From contig NZ_VUMI01000001.1 in the NCBI RefSeq assembly GCF_009696275.1, forward strand, positions 124,001 to 188,000: a DNA stretch of 64,000 nt, read 5' to 3'. This document shows, in pieces, positions 18,155 to 27,914 of this stretch (position 1 is the first letter of the stretch; each line of letters begins with the position of its first letter). The notes under the pieces are model-generated. The model was given only the letters and a program-made list of their open reading frames with translations, had not been told where the DNA came from and ran no database searches. The translations under genes and the position numbers were made by a program. Origin of the DNA: Eisenbergiella porci (GTDB lineage Bacteria > Bacillota > Clostridia > Lachnospirales > Lachnospiraceae).

Positions 18155-18697
18155 TTAATCTGCTATTATAGAATGTCCAGGAACTCCGATAATTGTCTGA
18201 TCATCATCAAAAGATTTATTTACTACTGCATTTGCCCCAATTTTACACCTGTCTCCAATCATTATACCACCAAAGATTTTTGCTCCCGGGCCTATATAAC
18301 AGTCATTCCCGATAACAGGCACTTGATCTTTTTCAGCTCCAATGTTAACTCCGACATGTATTCTACAATTCTTGCCAATCTTCGCATTAGGATGAACAAC
18401 AATAGGCCCAAGATGTGGTATTTGCAATCCAACATCAAAGACATTAATTGGAATTCTCACTGAAAAGCGATTTTCGACCGCCTTTAACTTAAATTTGTAA
18501 TAAACTGAAAGCACCCACCACCGATTGGAAAAATACTCACACTTTCTAAGATATACTAATAACTTATAAATACCAAAAGACTCTCCTAATCCTGATAACA
18601 TAGGAAGCCATCCAAAATAACGAATCAATTTATGCTTCTTTAAATATAATGTTTCTTTTTCAATACAATCTTTAAGTTCAATGTATGTTGTGATCAT
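18155..18697 (-). CDS. Hexapeptide-repeat O-acetyltransferase (CysE/Wzx-associated type)
   Basis: The protein has 180 residues. The C-terminal half is a left-handed beta-helix with imperfect hexapeptides: HLGPIVVHPNAKIGKNCRI, then VIGNDCYIGPGAKIFGGIMI. The family is related to serine acetyltransferase, but in capsule loci it usually O-acetylates a sugar. AGGAGAAG precedes the ATG. It lies between the flippase and the terminal glycosyltransferase, which supports a role in decorating the repeat unit. Confidence 0.85.
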   Translation of the reverse strand: MITTYIELKDCIEKETLYLKKHKLIRYFGWLPMLSGLGESFGIYKLLVYLRKCEYFSNRWWVLSVYYKFKLKAVENRFSVRIPINVFDVGLQIPHLGPIVVHPNAKIGKNCRIHVGVNIGAEKDQVPVIGNDCYIGPGAKIFGGIMIGDRCKIGANAVVNKSFDDDQTIIGVPGHSIIAD

Positions 18698-18744
18698 CGT
18701 TTTTTCTCTTCTCCTACTATTCTTACGGTTGGTACAATATGAAT

Positions 18745-20154
18745 TTATGGTTGTACATGTCGAGAATGGAATATTTTATGATTCAGTTTCTTAATAATGT
18801 CATAATTCAATATAATTACTCCAATTATAAAAATTATTGTTATAAATACCTTAATGCCTATGTTAGAACAGAAGGTCGAAAGAAGTACTGCTATGAAAAC
18901 TGGAATGCTATTAACAATAATAGTTTTCCAATCTATTCTGAATTCAGATTTTAATGACGCGATTGCATATCTGCTAAGTGAAGTTATTATACAGGAAAGC
19001 ATCTGACCAACTACAATACCCCATAATGAAATTAAAGGAACCAAAAAATAAGCTAAAGTAACCCCTACTGCACTACCAAAAAGGGTTGTAGTAAATTGAT
19101 ATTGGGTGATATTAATGCTCTGAAACACAGTACCTATGTATGACCCCAAAATAGATATAAGAGAAGCACATAAAAACCAGCCAAAGTAGCGAATAGTAAT
19201 ATAATATTCAGTAGCACTAAGGAAAGTATAAGCTACAGTAATAGCTATAATAGCAACAGCTGAAAGTTGTTCAAATTTTACAAAAATCTGAGTTACTGTA
19301 TATCCGTAGTCTTTACCAACTTTTCCATTCTTAGATGTTATTATCGCTTCCTCAACTAATGCCATACTAACTACAGTACCCAAAAGATTGACAACTATAT
19401 TAAATTTATTTGCAAACGAATAAAGGCCATTTGCTTCTGCTCCCAATTGACTTATAATAATTGTTCGCATCAAAAGAGGAACAAGCCACATACTTAACGT
19501 ATTGAACATAAGCGGAATAGAAAACCTAGCCACCCTTTGAAATAGCATTAGATCAAAGTTCTTAAATGATATCTGTTTAAGAATATGGAGCTTCACTTCA
19601 ATTCCAATCAATAGAGTCAACTGTCCAAGAATATAAGACAAGTACAGTCCAACTAAGCCCATATCAAGAATACATACAAAAAATACTGTAGCGCCTAATA
19701 AAATAATTGTACTTGCTATACTTATAATCAGATAATGTTTTGTCTGTTGCAAAGCACGACATGAATATTGCCATATCTGTGTAATTCCGTGTGCGATTAT
19801 CATCCCCCATGTGCTTAGCCATATTGCCGGTGTCTCAACAAAAAAATAGCCAATTAAACACACGAGTAAATAAACAAATGAAGATATTATGCCAAATACA
19901 GCAGTGATATTTATTATTTTTGGCTTATCACTCTCATCGCTAGTTAATATAAATTTAAGTACTCCTTCTCCAAAAGAAATATAAAGTATCGGGACAAACA
20001 CATTCATTAACGACTGTGAATAATCAAATGTTCCGAGGTCCGAAGTAGAAATAAAAAATGCATATATGGGTATGAGAATCGCAGAAATTACCTTGGATGA
20101 TAGATTACCTATAAGGTATATTACACTCTTTGTCGCTATCTGCTTTTGGTTCAT
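18745..20154 (-). CDS. wzx: Wzx-type oligosaccharide flippase
   Basis: The protein has 469 residues from the ATG at 20154, which has GGGAGGTGA at good distance; the TTG at 20172 is unlikely. It has about 12-14 hydrophobic segments with the MATE/PST layout of polysaccharide flippases. The N-terminus reads KSVIYLIGNLSSKVISAILI, a typical first helix. It should move undecaprenyl-linked repeat units to the outer face for Wzy. It lies downstream of the polymerase gene, separated by an unusual 800-bp AT-rich gap. Confidence 0.9.
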   Translation of the reverse strand: MNQKQIATKSVIYLIGNLSSKVISAILIPIYAFFISTSDLGTFDYSQSLMNVFVPILYISFGEGVLKFILTSDESDKPKIINITAVFGIISSFVYLLVCLIGYFFVETPAIWLSTWGMIIAHGITQIWQYSCRALQQTKHYLIISIASTIILLGATVFFVCILDMGLVGLYLSYILGQLTLLIGIEVKLHILKQISFKNFDLMLFQRVARFSIPLMFNTLSMWLVPLLMRTIIISQLGAEANGLYSFANKFNIVVNLLGTVVSMALVEEAIITSKNGKVGKDYGYTVTQIFVKFEQLSAVAIIAITVAYTFLSATEYYITIRYFGWFLCASLISILGSYIGTVFQSINITQYQFTTTLFGSAVGVTLAYFLVPLISLWGIVVGQMLSCIITSLSRYAIASLKSEFRIDWKTIIVNSIPVFIAVLLSTFCSNIGIKVFITIIFIIGVIILNYDIIKKLNHKIFHSRHVQP

Positions 20155-20233
20155 TAGGCCGTCACCTCCCAAATTCCGTTTGTACCTCTAAATAAATCAA
20201 AGGTTTTTGTCATAGAAACATCTGTTTTCTATT

Positions 20234-20314
20234 CTATTTTGTTATCACAAAACTAAAGATTACCAAAAGAAGCACTGCAAATAATAATCCAGCAATACCA
20301 TAGATATACAGCAT
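20234..20314 (-). CDS. Possible 26-residue single-span membrane peptide
   Basis: ATG at 20314 with GAGGG nine bases upstream opens a 26-codon frame. Its product is almost wholly hydrophobic (MLYIYGIAGLLFAVLLLVIF, then SFVITK). It lies 80 bp before the flippase in the gap between wzy and wzx. Nothing in it identifies a function. It may be a real small membrane protein or the relic of a larger gene. Confidence 0.35.
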   Translation of the reverse strand: MLYIYGIAGLLFAVLLLVIFSFVITK

Positions 20315-20319
20315 AAAGA

Positions 20320-20979
20320 TATTCCCTCAATTTTGCTGACCCTAAAATAGCCCCCATATGATATTGTTCTGAGGAATACCAAGGGGTTACATTTCACTAT
20401 AGGAAGCTACTATTTATATCATAAAATATAATCAGTAGTCCTATTAATAAAATCATTGTGGCATCCATTCCATAATCAATTCCAAACACTAAAACTACAT
20501 ATAAAAGTAATATAGAAGAGCAACACCGTGGTTTAAATATTTATAAAATCACAATGGCTACTATATTGGTAATCATTTATGTAACGTATCAATGAACAGA
20601 ATCAATATATGGACTGCCTTTAAATCCATTCAAGAAAGTAATATTTAACAGTTATTAAATTAGACTTACAATCCTTTTTGGAATATAACCAGCTTGTTTT
20701 CTTTGAAATGAAGGTTATTGATATGACCCAGGAATCCAAAACTTAATATTTTATGATAGAATTCATCACTATGTTCATACATGAATAACTCAAATTACAT
20801 ATTCTCAGCACAAATTAACCTGCATTACAAAATATATATACACCATGATTACCTTATTTTACGTAGTATTAACATCCCTAAAACTTATTTAAATAGTGAT
20901 ACAACACTACCAACAAGGTACCGATTTCACATAATCTCTCCACTTGATTATTTGCTTGTTCACTACCACTTTCTAAAAT
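20320..20979. other. AT-rich gap between wzy and wzx without a supportable gene
   Basis: About 660 bp are very AT-rich and lack an open frame with a ribosome site. On the minus strand near 20400-20520 a short hydrophobic stretch is readable (LLLYVVLVFGIDYGMDATMI). It may be the relic of a lost membrane protein, perhaps a former acyltransferase or polymerase. No promoter, repeat or terminator convinced me. Confidence 0.3.
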
Positions 20980-22368
20980 TCAATTTCTATGATTCTTAAA
21001 AATTTTATTAATAATCCATATGACTATAAAATAGTAAAATAAAATTCTTACGATTTCTGCCAGAGATGCTCGCACAAGGTTAATGAAAAAATAGAATAAG
21101 GAGTAATACTTTACAAGAGTGCTTTCGATATTATTGTCATCATTACCCGCTATTTTCTGGATTAAATACCCTGCGAATATAGCAACTACTGGAGCAAATA
21201 ACCCAAAATTTCCATATAGCTCTTGACCAAAAGCACCACCAAGAGCCTGATTCTCAATTTTATATATTGTTTGATAAATATTGTTTTGCATAATTGAACT
21301 ATTTGCAAATCTATAGGCTCCTGGAATTACACTCAAAACAGCATAAACATAGCTTAGACCATATTTATAACCGATAACTAATGGGATATTTTTAAATGCT
21401 AACATATACGTGTAGAATGTTAAGCCGAATTCATTGAACAATTCATAAAATATATTATCCTCCGATATGGAAATTATTAACGCTTCATTTAGAGCTTTTA
21501 AACTGCCCGCTCCCGTTTCACGCATTCTCCGTATAGCTGTCAACAGTGATAGACCCAAAATAGCTACTATAATAAATAAAATAAGTCTTTTTATGTTGAT
21601 TTTAACTTCTTTTTTTCGCACATAACACAATGTTACTGCAAGCATTCCTATCAATGCATATCTTCGATCTCCTGAAAGCATCATAATAACAAGCGAATAA
21701 ACACAATAAGATAAATATATAATCTTCTCCTGCCTATCTCTTATGTTATTTGATGCAATTAAGTATATAATACTTATTGGAAATAACTGTGCTATTGCTC
21801 CTACAACTCCGTTTATTTCAACTACAGCTACGTAGCCACCAGAAATACGCTGAGCAATGATTTGAACTACATCACAATAAATTCGAAATGGTAGGGTGAA
21901 TATTAATAATATAATACCAATTTGTTTTGAATTATTACAAAAATTATTTATTACTAATTTTGCGTTATTTATCTTAGATGTTCTAAAAAAAACCATTCCA
22001 GTAAACATTCCTTGGATGTAGCATAAACAATATAATGCAGCATGATAAGCATCTTTATGCGAATACATTAAAAACAAATTCCATCCTAATTGTCGCTCAT
22101 ATCCAAGTGCTTTTAAATATATTCTACCGAATATAAAAATATAGTTTAGCACAGTAAACCATGGAATCATCGAATACAGATTACACTTAATACTTTTCAT
22201 GGTAGCTAATTGATATAATAATAGGGTTACAGAAACAATAGCTATCTCAACAGCCCACCCTTCATATGTTACTGCTTTATTCCAACTTAAAAGCATATAA
22301 AACATGCAGATTAAAAAGACAATAAAATTTAACACACCACTCGTAAATTGTTTTAGGCTAAGCTTCAT
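20980..22368 (-). CDS. wzy: Wzy-type repeat-unit polymerase
   Basis: This 462-residue integral membrane protein has about 12 hydrophobic segments and a large external loop near residues 290-370. The pattern DRRYALIGMLAV and the Arg-rich short loops fit the O-antigen/EPS polymerase group (oligosaccharide repeat unit polymerase). It would join flipped repeat units outside the membrane. The ATG directly follows the stop of the preceding glycosyltransferase. As usual for Wzy the sequence is poorly conserved, so the call rests on topology and context. Confidence 0.8.
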   Translation of the reverse strand: MKLSLKQFTSGVLNFIVFLICMFYMLLSWNKAVTYEGWAVEIAIVSVTLLLYQLATMKSIKCNLYSMIPWFTVLNYIFIFGRIYLKALGYERQLGWNLFLMYSHKDAYHAALYCLCYIQGMFTGMVFFRTSKINNAKLVINNFCNNSKQIGIILLIFTLPFRIYCDVVQIIAQRISGGYVAVVEINGVVGAIAQLFPISIIYLIASNNIRDRQEKIIYLSYCVYSLVIMMLSGDRRYALIGMLAVTLCYVRKKEVKINIKRLILFIIVAILGLSLLTAIRRMRETGAGSLKALNEALIISISEDNIFYELFNEFGLTFYTYMLAFKNIPLVIGYKYGLSYVYAVLSVIPGAYRFANSSIMQNNIYQTIYKIENQALGGAFGQELYGNFGLFAPVVAIFAGYLIQKIAGNDDNNIESTLVKYYSLFYFFINLVRASLAEIVRILFYYFIVIWIINKIFKNHRN

Positions 22369-23460
22369 TTACTCTTCAACTCCCATATGCGTTACTATCT
22401 CATTAATCTTATTTATCCACAATGAAACGATTTTATCTACTGATAATCTTTCTCTGATTTTAACAGCCTGCTTTCCAATTCTCTCCGCTTCATCAGGATT
22501 ATCTGCAATATAAGACATCGCCTCAGCAAGCGCATGTTCATCACCCACAGGCGTCAGTAAGCCATTTTCTTTATCCATAATCATCATACGAGCTCCACCT
22601 ACAGGGCAATCTGTACATATACAAGGCAAGCCTATCCCCATCGATTCAATCATTGAATTTGATATTCCCTCATAGTCGGATGAAGATACAAACATTGCAC
22701 TTTTTAATATGCATTCATGAATATTCACTGTAAAGCTTCTAATTTCCATATACTCCTTAATATTTAACTCTTTTGCAAGCTGTATTAGGGAATCTTTCAA
22801 CTCTCCCTCACCATATATAATCAACTTATAGTTTGAATGAGATGCATGAAAATTTGCAAATGCGCGGATTAGCAAAGTTAAATTCTTCTGTCGATTTAAT
22901 CGACAGAAATTTACTATTTCCTTTTCTCGTATGCCTTCCCAACGTTCTGGTAGATTTTCTTTTATAGGATTAGGAATGATACTTCCTTTTTTCTGTATTG
23001 ACTTACAGAAATATGCTCTGGCATCTTCCGTCTGAAATACCATGCCCGTAGCAAACCTGTAAGCAATATCACGAATTTTTCTTACTACCGCCGATTCTGG
23101 CGCAACACTTGGGTCAGTTCTCTCTGAGCCTATAATCCGAGCATTCATGAACGCAGATGCAACCACAGTATAGATCGTAACGTAAGAACCGAACGAAAGC
23201 ATTACATCATACTTTTCGTGCCTGATTATTTTTCTGAACTCTTTCACCTTTTTTAGAACTCGTCCGGCTCTATTTTTATTCTTATCATGATATAAAACAT
23301 GAAGAACCACATCCTTATCAACGAAATAATTACATCTTCCATCTTTTGTTGCTATAATATGAACTTCATGTCCATCCTGTGTTAAATAATTAGATAAATT
23401 ATTTACAACTCTTTCTATACCACCAGTTTCAAGATTAGCTGATATAAATGCAATTTTCAT
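22369..23460 (-). CDS. GT4 glycosyltransferase
   Basis: This 363-residue GT-B enzyme has an N-terminal acceptor domain with ANLETGGIERVVNNLS, the glycine-rich loop of GT4 enzymes. The donor site reads EGISNSMIESMGIGLPCI, the family E-x7-E motif. It is probably a retaining transferase using a nucleotide sugar on the cytosolic membrane face. Its ATG overlaps the stop of the FrhB-like gene (ATGA), so translation is coupled. Sugar specificity is unknown. Confidence 0.88.
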   Translation of the reverse strand: MKIAFISANLETGGIERVVNNLSNYLTQDGHEVHIIATKDGRCNYFVDKDVVLHVLYHDKNKNRAGRVLKKVKEFRKIIRHEKYDVMLSFGSYVTIYTVVASAFMNARIIGSERTDPSVAPESAVVRKIRDIAYRFATGMVFQTEDARAYFCKSIQKKGSIIPNPIKENLPERWEGIREKEIVNFCRLNRQKNLTLLIRAFANFHASHSNYKLIIYGEGELKDSLIQLAKELNIKEYMEIRSFTVNIHECILKSAMFVSSSDYEGISNSMIESMGIGLPCICTDCPVGGARMMIMDKENGLLTPVGDEHALAEAMSYIADNPDEAERIGKQAVKIRERLSVDKIVSLWINKINEIVTHMGVEE

Positions 23461-24635
23461 TTAGCTATCCTCTTAATTTTTTTTAAAATTCCCATTCGAT
23501 AAAATAGCGGTTTAAATATTTGAGTCAGTTTTTTCTTAATAGTCAAAGGAAAATATTTTTTATTCAGTTCAGGTATCGTCATAGCATCTAAATCTACAAA
23601 GAATTGATTTCGAAGCGGATTAGCCGAAGCGCTAGTCGTTATCATATCTCCATCGTTACAAATCAATTTTTCTGGATTAACTGATTTCATTTTCCAATTT
23701 TTGCTTATAATTGATATTAGCCGTTTTCCCTTTTCGCTTTGTATGATGAGTGCTGTTGTTCCACGATCATCATCCATTTCAGGACAAAATTCATTTACAT
23801 CCCAGCAGTCAAATATTGTAAAATCACTTACACGCTTTTTTGACTTAAAATGGCATTTATGGCAACTTGGTCTCATAGATAAACCAGCAAACATCGTATT
23901 CTTATAAAACTGGAGCAATGGCTCACGACTATACTCGCTACCATTCTCAAACATTAACCGCATCGTGGATCCACTGTAACCATATTTCTTACTGCGAAAT
24001 TCCACTTTAATAAAGTTACATTTTTTGTATTTTCTCCACCATTCCTTATATTTTTCCCATAGTTTTGGAGACGGTACGCCATGACAGGCAATATCTACAG
24101 TAATTAATTTATCCCACTCCTTTTTCAAGTAGCTTTTTAATCCGGAAACTTGACAAGGCGTGCCACTAAACAAAACCCATTCTCCAATGGACAGTTTGTT
24201 TTGTATCTGGAGATATACACTATCCATTGTACTTTGTACATATTTTGATCCTCTGAACCTACTGAGTTCTTCAAATGTACGTACCCCAACATGATGAACA
24301 GAGTAGTTTTCATCAAATGCCGCGCCATACACTGTACCATTATTTGAAATAATGAACTCTGCTATCGCTGTGAATCCTCCCCCTGAAGAACTTGACTCAC
24401 GAATATTTTTACGAATATCTTGAACCACATAAGCGTCAATAATATCACCACTGGGAGTATCCTTTTTTACCGGACAAACGTTTTCGCATGTCCCGCAGTT
24501 AATGCATTTAATCTCATTTACATTTGGATATAAAAATCCCTCTTCATCCTGCTGTATCTCTATACATTGAACTGGACAGGAATTTGCACATGCAGTACAA
24601 CCGCAGCAATCAGTCTTTTCGTTTATTTTAATCAT
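23457..24635 (-). CDS. FrhB-like iron-sulfur protein of polysaccharide loci
   Basis: The protein has 392 residues from the ATG at 24635, which shares its A with the stop of the upstream gene. The N-terminus has two 4Fe-4S motifs: CCGCTACANSCP and CINCGTCENVCP. The remainder matches the F420 hydrogenase/dehydrogenase beta-subunit family (FrhB N and C domains), with a GGGFTAIAEFI segment. Such proteins commonly sit beside polysaccharide pyruvyl transferases in capsule loci, as here. They are thought to act in redox modification of a sugar or its ketal; the reaction is not established. Confidence 0.85.
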   Translation of the reverse strand: MIKINEKTDCCGCTACANSCPVQCIEIQQDEEGFLYPNVNEIKCINCGTCENVCPVKKDTPSGDIIDAYVVQDIRKNIRESSSSGGGFTAIAEFIISNNGTVYGAAFDENYSVHHVGVRTFEELSRFRGSKYVQSTMDSVYLQIQNKLSIGEWVLFSGTPCQVSGLKSYLKKEWDKLITVDIACHGVPSPKLWEKYKEWWRKYKKCNFIKVEFRSKKYGYSGSTMRLMFENGSEYSREPLLQFYKNTMFAGLSMRPSCHKCHFKSKKRVSDFTIFDCWDVNEFCPEMDDDRGTTALIIQSEKGKRLISIISKNWKMKSVNPEKLICNDGDMITTSASANPLRNQFFVDLDAMTIPELNKKYFPLTIKKKLTQIFKPLFYRMGILKKIKRIAK

Positions 24636-25819
24636 CAATCTTCACCTGCCGCATTTATATGATTTGGCTCTTTAAGCATGTTGCATACCTTATCCAGATA
24701 TACTTCTGAATCTATACGCAGATTTTTTAATTTATTTAGAACTGGAGCAAAATCTATATCTTCTTCATACCAGTTCAATATATCTCCTCTCTGCGAAACC
24801 AGTCTTGATTCAAGACCCAGTTTACGGAGTATAGAAAAAAGACGACTGTTCATACTTGCCTTGTCATCAACCTTATATCTGTCAAAAACAAAAAAAAGCT
24901 TTTGATACTGAATTGAAAATACTGTTGCATGAAAGGAGTCAGTACAAATGAACTCAGCATGTCGGATCAGATTCACAAATTCGCTAGGCCCCACTTTCAA
25001 ATATTCCTTGTCTACCATAAAATAATCTGATTTAGCCAACTCGTCCACAAAAGGAATACCTATCACTTTGAGTCCTGTGTTCTTTGAAAGCCTTTTCACT
25101 GCATCTCTATGTCCTGGTGATGCTCCAACAAAATATGCAAAAATATATTTATCCTCACATTCTCTATGATCGATAATTAATGAATTCCAGTCTTCTGCAT
25201 CTAATAGGAGAGTCGGATCGACTACTACCGGTACATCTTTGCCTATGAGCCTTTTTACAATCTGAGCTCCAGAATCTTCTCTAACAGAAATCTGATCGAT
25301 GGCCTTTAAATAATTTTTAGTTCGTCTTATCTGATAATTAGGTATCTGTGAAACCCCAAAACTAGATGCATAAGTAACCTTTAGCTTATTTTTAGGACAA
25401 AACAATAAGGTATAAAAATCACTTCCTAAATTCATAGGATTCCACACCTGATCACTGCCTAAAATGAAAGCTCTATACTTCTTTGTTCCTTCTATCAAAG
25501 ATTTTCTACCATCATATTCCTCCGAAAATACCAACTTTTTTTTCACAAACTCAGAAAAGGAACTATGGCGTGCCCGCATGACTGAGTTAACATCTTTGTC
25601 TAATTTGGCGTATATACTTCTCTTTAAAGTATTAATTTTTGCTTTAAGAAGAGGCATATTAAAAACTCGTAATAGCTGTTTTACACCGTTCCTTTTTTTA
25701 TATAAAATAATCTCGTTGTTAATTCCTTTCCGAAAAAGTACGCTCTGGAAAGCAAATGCTTGTAATATACTTCCGTAATTAAAGTTCCGGACTGATACTA
25801 ATCCAACTATGTCGTCCAT
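24635..25819 (-). CDS. Polysaccharide pyruvyl transferase family protein
   Basis: This 394-residue protein begins with VRNFNYGSILQAFAFQ, the opening motif of PF04230, and contains ILGSDQVWNP and CTDSFHATVFSI. These are the conserved pieces of CsaB/WcaK-type enzymes, which transfer pyruvate from PEP to a sugar as a ketal. Start and stop codons overlap its neighbours by one base each. Pyruvylation would add negative charge to the polymer. Pairing with the FrhB-like gene is a recurring arrangement. Confidence 0.87.
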   Translation of the reverse strand: MDDIVGLVSVRNFNYGSILQAFAFQSVLFRKGINNEIILYKKRNGVKQLLRVFNMPLLKAKINTLKRSIYAKLDKDVNSVMRARHSSFSEFVKKKLVFSEEYDGRKSLIEGTKKYRAFILGSDQVWNPMNLGSDFYTLLFCPKNKLKVTYASSFGVSQIPNYQIRRTKNYLKAIDQISVREDSGAQIVKRLIGKDVPVVVDPTLLLDAEDWNSLIIDHRECEDKYIFAYFVGASPGHRDAVKRLSKNTGLKVIGIPFVDELAKSDYFMVDKEYLKVGPSEFVNLIRHAEFICTDSFHATVFSIQYQKLFFVFDRYKVDDKASMNSRLFSILRKLGLESRLVSQRGDILNWYEEDIDFAPVLNKLKNLRIDSEVYLDKVCNMLKEPNHINAAGED

Positions 25820-26937
25820 TAGTCCTGCTCCTTTACCTCTTCATATCGCCTTAGATAATAGTTTTCCAAATTCTGTGCCAAAAATGGCACATCAAAGCCG
25901 GCTTTCTTTATCTCTTCATAAGTGTTTTTACGAGCATATCTATTTGTAAAGCAATTAATTTTTTCTGCCCAAGTCTGTGGCGTCTCTTGTAAGGAAAGTG
26001 CAATGACTTCATCTGTAATACGTGCAATTTCAGGTATTACATCAGAACATACCATTTTAAGCCCAGCAGCCTGCGCTTCAATTCCAACTATCCCAAGGCC
26101 TTCATATAAGGACGGGAGTACAAAAACATCCATTGCTTGATATAACCTAGTGACATCACTTCTTACTCCTAAAAACATAACTCTATCTTTTATCCCAAGT
26201 CGGAACACTTTTTTTTCTATTTCAGGGCGGAGTTCTCCCTCCCCTACACTTAGTAATATCGCTTTGTCATTAATTTTAGTTAACTCATAGAACACGTCTA
26301 CCAGGAAGTTATGGTTCTTTTGTGTATTGAATCGTCCTATATGGCCAACTACAAAATTGTCTTCTATTCCAAGTTCTTTTCTTATATCTTGTCTCACATT
26401 TTCATCATACACAAAGTTTCTTGCATCAATTGCATTCTGGATTACCCAACAAGAACGATCACCAAATAGGTACTTTCCGGATTTCTCTGAACAAGCCATG
26501 TATTCTGTAGCATAATACTTAAATGGCTTATTCATTAAATTCTTAATGAACCCACGGATCGATGGATCCACCTGATCATTATGGCTATGTGCAATTCTAA
26601 CAGGAATGCCTGCTTTTTTTACATAGGGCATATAAAACATAGCGAAGCTTTCCATATGGGCATGAACAATCTTATACTCATTATGTTCTTTGAAAAATCT
26701 ATCTAAATCAAACAAATACTTTATGAAGTTTTTATCTTCACGCACTGACAAACGGTATATTCTTCCTCCCAAACTTTCTATCTCATCATCATAAAACTGC
26801 CTCTCCGAATAATGTACGAGAAAATCAAATTGAACCTTTGTTCTATCTATATTACGATACATATTCATAATGAAGGCTTCTATGCCAGCACAATGCATTT
26901 TGTATGTAATGTGCAATATTCTTATTGGTTCATTCAT
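25819..26937 (-). CDS. GT4 glycosyltransferase (EpsF-like)
   Basis: This 372-residue GT-B protein has the N-terminal pattern HITYKMHCAGIEAFIMNMYR typical of EpsF/CapM-like GT4 enzymes. Donor-site residues are visible in VLPSLYEGLGIVGIEAQAAG, and an IGRFNTQKNH loop binds phosphate. It probably extends the lipid-linked oligosaccharide. It sits three bases after the SDR epimerase and overlaps the pyruvyl transferase. The substrate is not predictable here. Confidence 0.88.
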   Translation of the reverse strand: MNEPIRILHITYKMHCAGIEAFIMNMYRNIDRTKVQFDFLVHYSERQFYDDEIESLGGRIYRLSVREDKNFIKYLFDLDRFFKEHNEYKIVHAHMESFAMFYMPYVKKAGIPVRIAHSHNDQVDPSIRGFIKNLMNKPFKYYATEYMACSEKSGKYLFGDRSCWVIQNAIDARNFVYDENVRQDIRKELGIEDNFVVGHIGRFNTQKNHNFLVDVFYELTKINDKAILLSVGEGELRPEIEKKVFRLGIKDRVMFLGVRSDVTRLYQAMDVFVLPSLYEGLGIVGIEAQAAGLKMVCSDVIPEIARITDEVIALSLQETPQTWAEKINCFTNRYARKNTYEEIKKAGFDVPFLAQNLENYYLRRYEEVKEQD

Positions 26938-26940
26938 GTT

Positions 26941-27903
26941 TTAGTTCCTTTCATATTTCCTTATCCATTTCAGCGTTATCCTCACCCCTTCGAGCCTTGA
27001 ATACGGCATTTCAGGTGCAATTTTATACGTATTAGTCATGTCATTAATTCCATCGTTTGTCATATTCCCATATCTAAAGGATTGCATTGGAAAGTGAATG
27101 GCAAATAATCCAAGTAAATCGCCAAATTTAGCGAGCCACTTCGCAAAACATACCGGCATCGTGGGAACTATAAAGCCAAGCTCATTAGCAATTTCATCTG
27201 CCCATTCATTAATCTCATAGGCAGGCTCATCTCCAATATAGAATACCTTGTTATCTTTTTCTGGAGTACTGTTAAAAAGCAGCTGTTCAATCTGATACAC
27301 TGCATTGCCAATATATCCATATGTTTTATAACATTCAATATGACCTATGTGAAAATACATCCTCCTCATGACCATATCAAAGAAGTTCCGGTATGGAACG
27401 CCAAACCACGGCCCCCAGATAGAGGTGGGGCGGATGATGCACCAGTCACACTTGGGCTGATCCCTCCATACTTTCTTTTCTGTTTCGACTTTACTCTCAC
27501 CATATTTTGTGTGTGGGCAATAATCAAACTGATTTTTAACCTTGTAATTATTGCGTGTTACAAATTTGGAGGAAGCAATAACAACTTTCTTTAGATTTGG
27601 AATCTCATGAATTATCCTCATCAGGTTTTCTACACCTGTGATATTGGCATCATAATCTGCAAGAGTCTTACCATCTAAATCTGTCCTTGCTGCAAGATGT
27701 AATAAATAATCCGGGGCAAATTCCAGCACAGATTCCCGGAACTTCTTATAGTTGCAAATATCAATTTTCTTCCAGACAGATTTTCTTTCAGGAATTTTCG
27801 GTTCTTTCCAGTCTATATTTAAAACTTCATATCCTTTATCAATTAAATCCTCTAGGATATTTGTGCCAATAAAGCCAGAGGCTCCAGTTATAAGAATTTT
27901 CAT
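26941..27903 (-). CDS. NAD-dependent nucleotide-sugar epimerase/dehydratase
   Basis: This 320-residue extended SDR enzyme has a Rossmann motif GASGFIG at 7-13 and a YxxxK pair in TKYGESK. A Ser-rich strand VIASSKFV stands where the catalytic Ser/Thr lies. Members oxidise and epimerise or dehydrate nucleotide sugars. The C-terminal substrate domain is not one I can assign to a particular sugar. It lies between two glycosyltransferases, so it probably supplies one of their donors. Confidence 0.85.
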   Translation of the reverse strand: MKILITGASGFIGTNILEDLIDKGYEVLNIDWKEPKIPERKSVWKKIDICNYKKFRESVLEFAPDYLLHLAARTDLDGKTLADYDANITGVENLMRIIHEIPNLKKVVIASSKFVTRNNYKVKNQFDYCPHTKYGESKVETEKKVWRDQPKCDWCIIRPTSIWGPWFGVPYRNFFDMVMRRMYFHIGHIECYKTYGYIGNAVYQIEQLLFNSTPEKDNKVFYIGDEPAYEINEWADEIANELGFIVPTMPVCFAKWLAKFGDLLGLFAIHFPMQSFRYGNMTNDGINDMTNTYKIAPEMPYSRLEGVRITLKWIRKYERN

Positions 27904-27914
27904 CTCATATCCAC

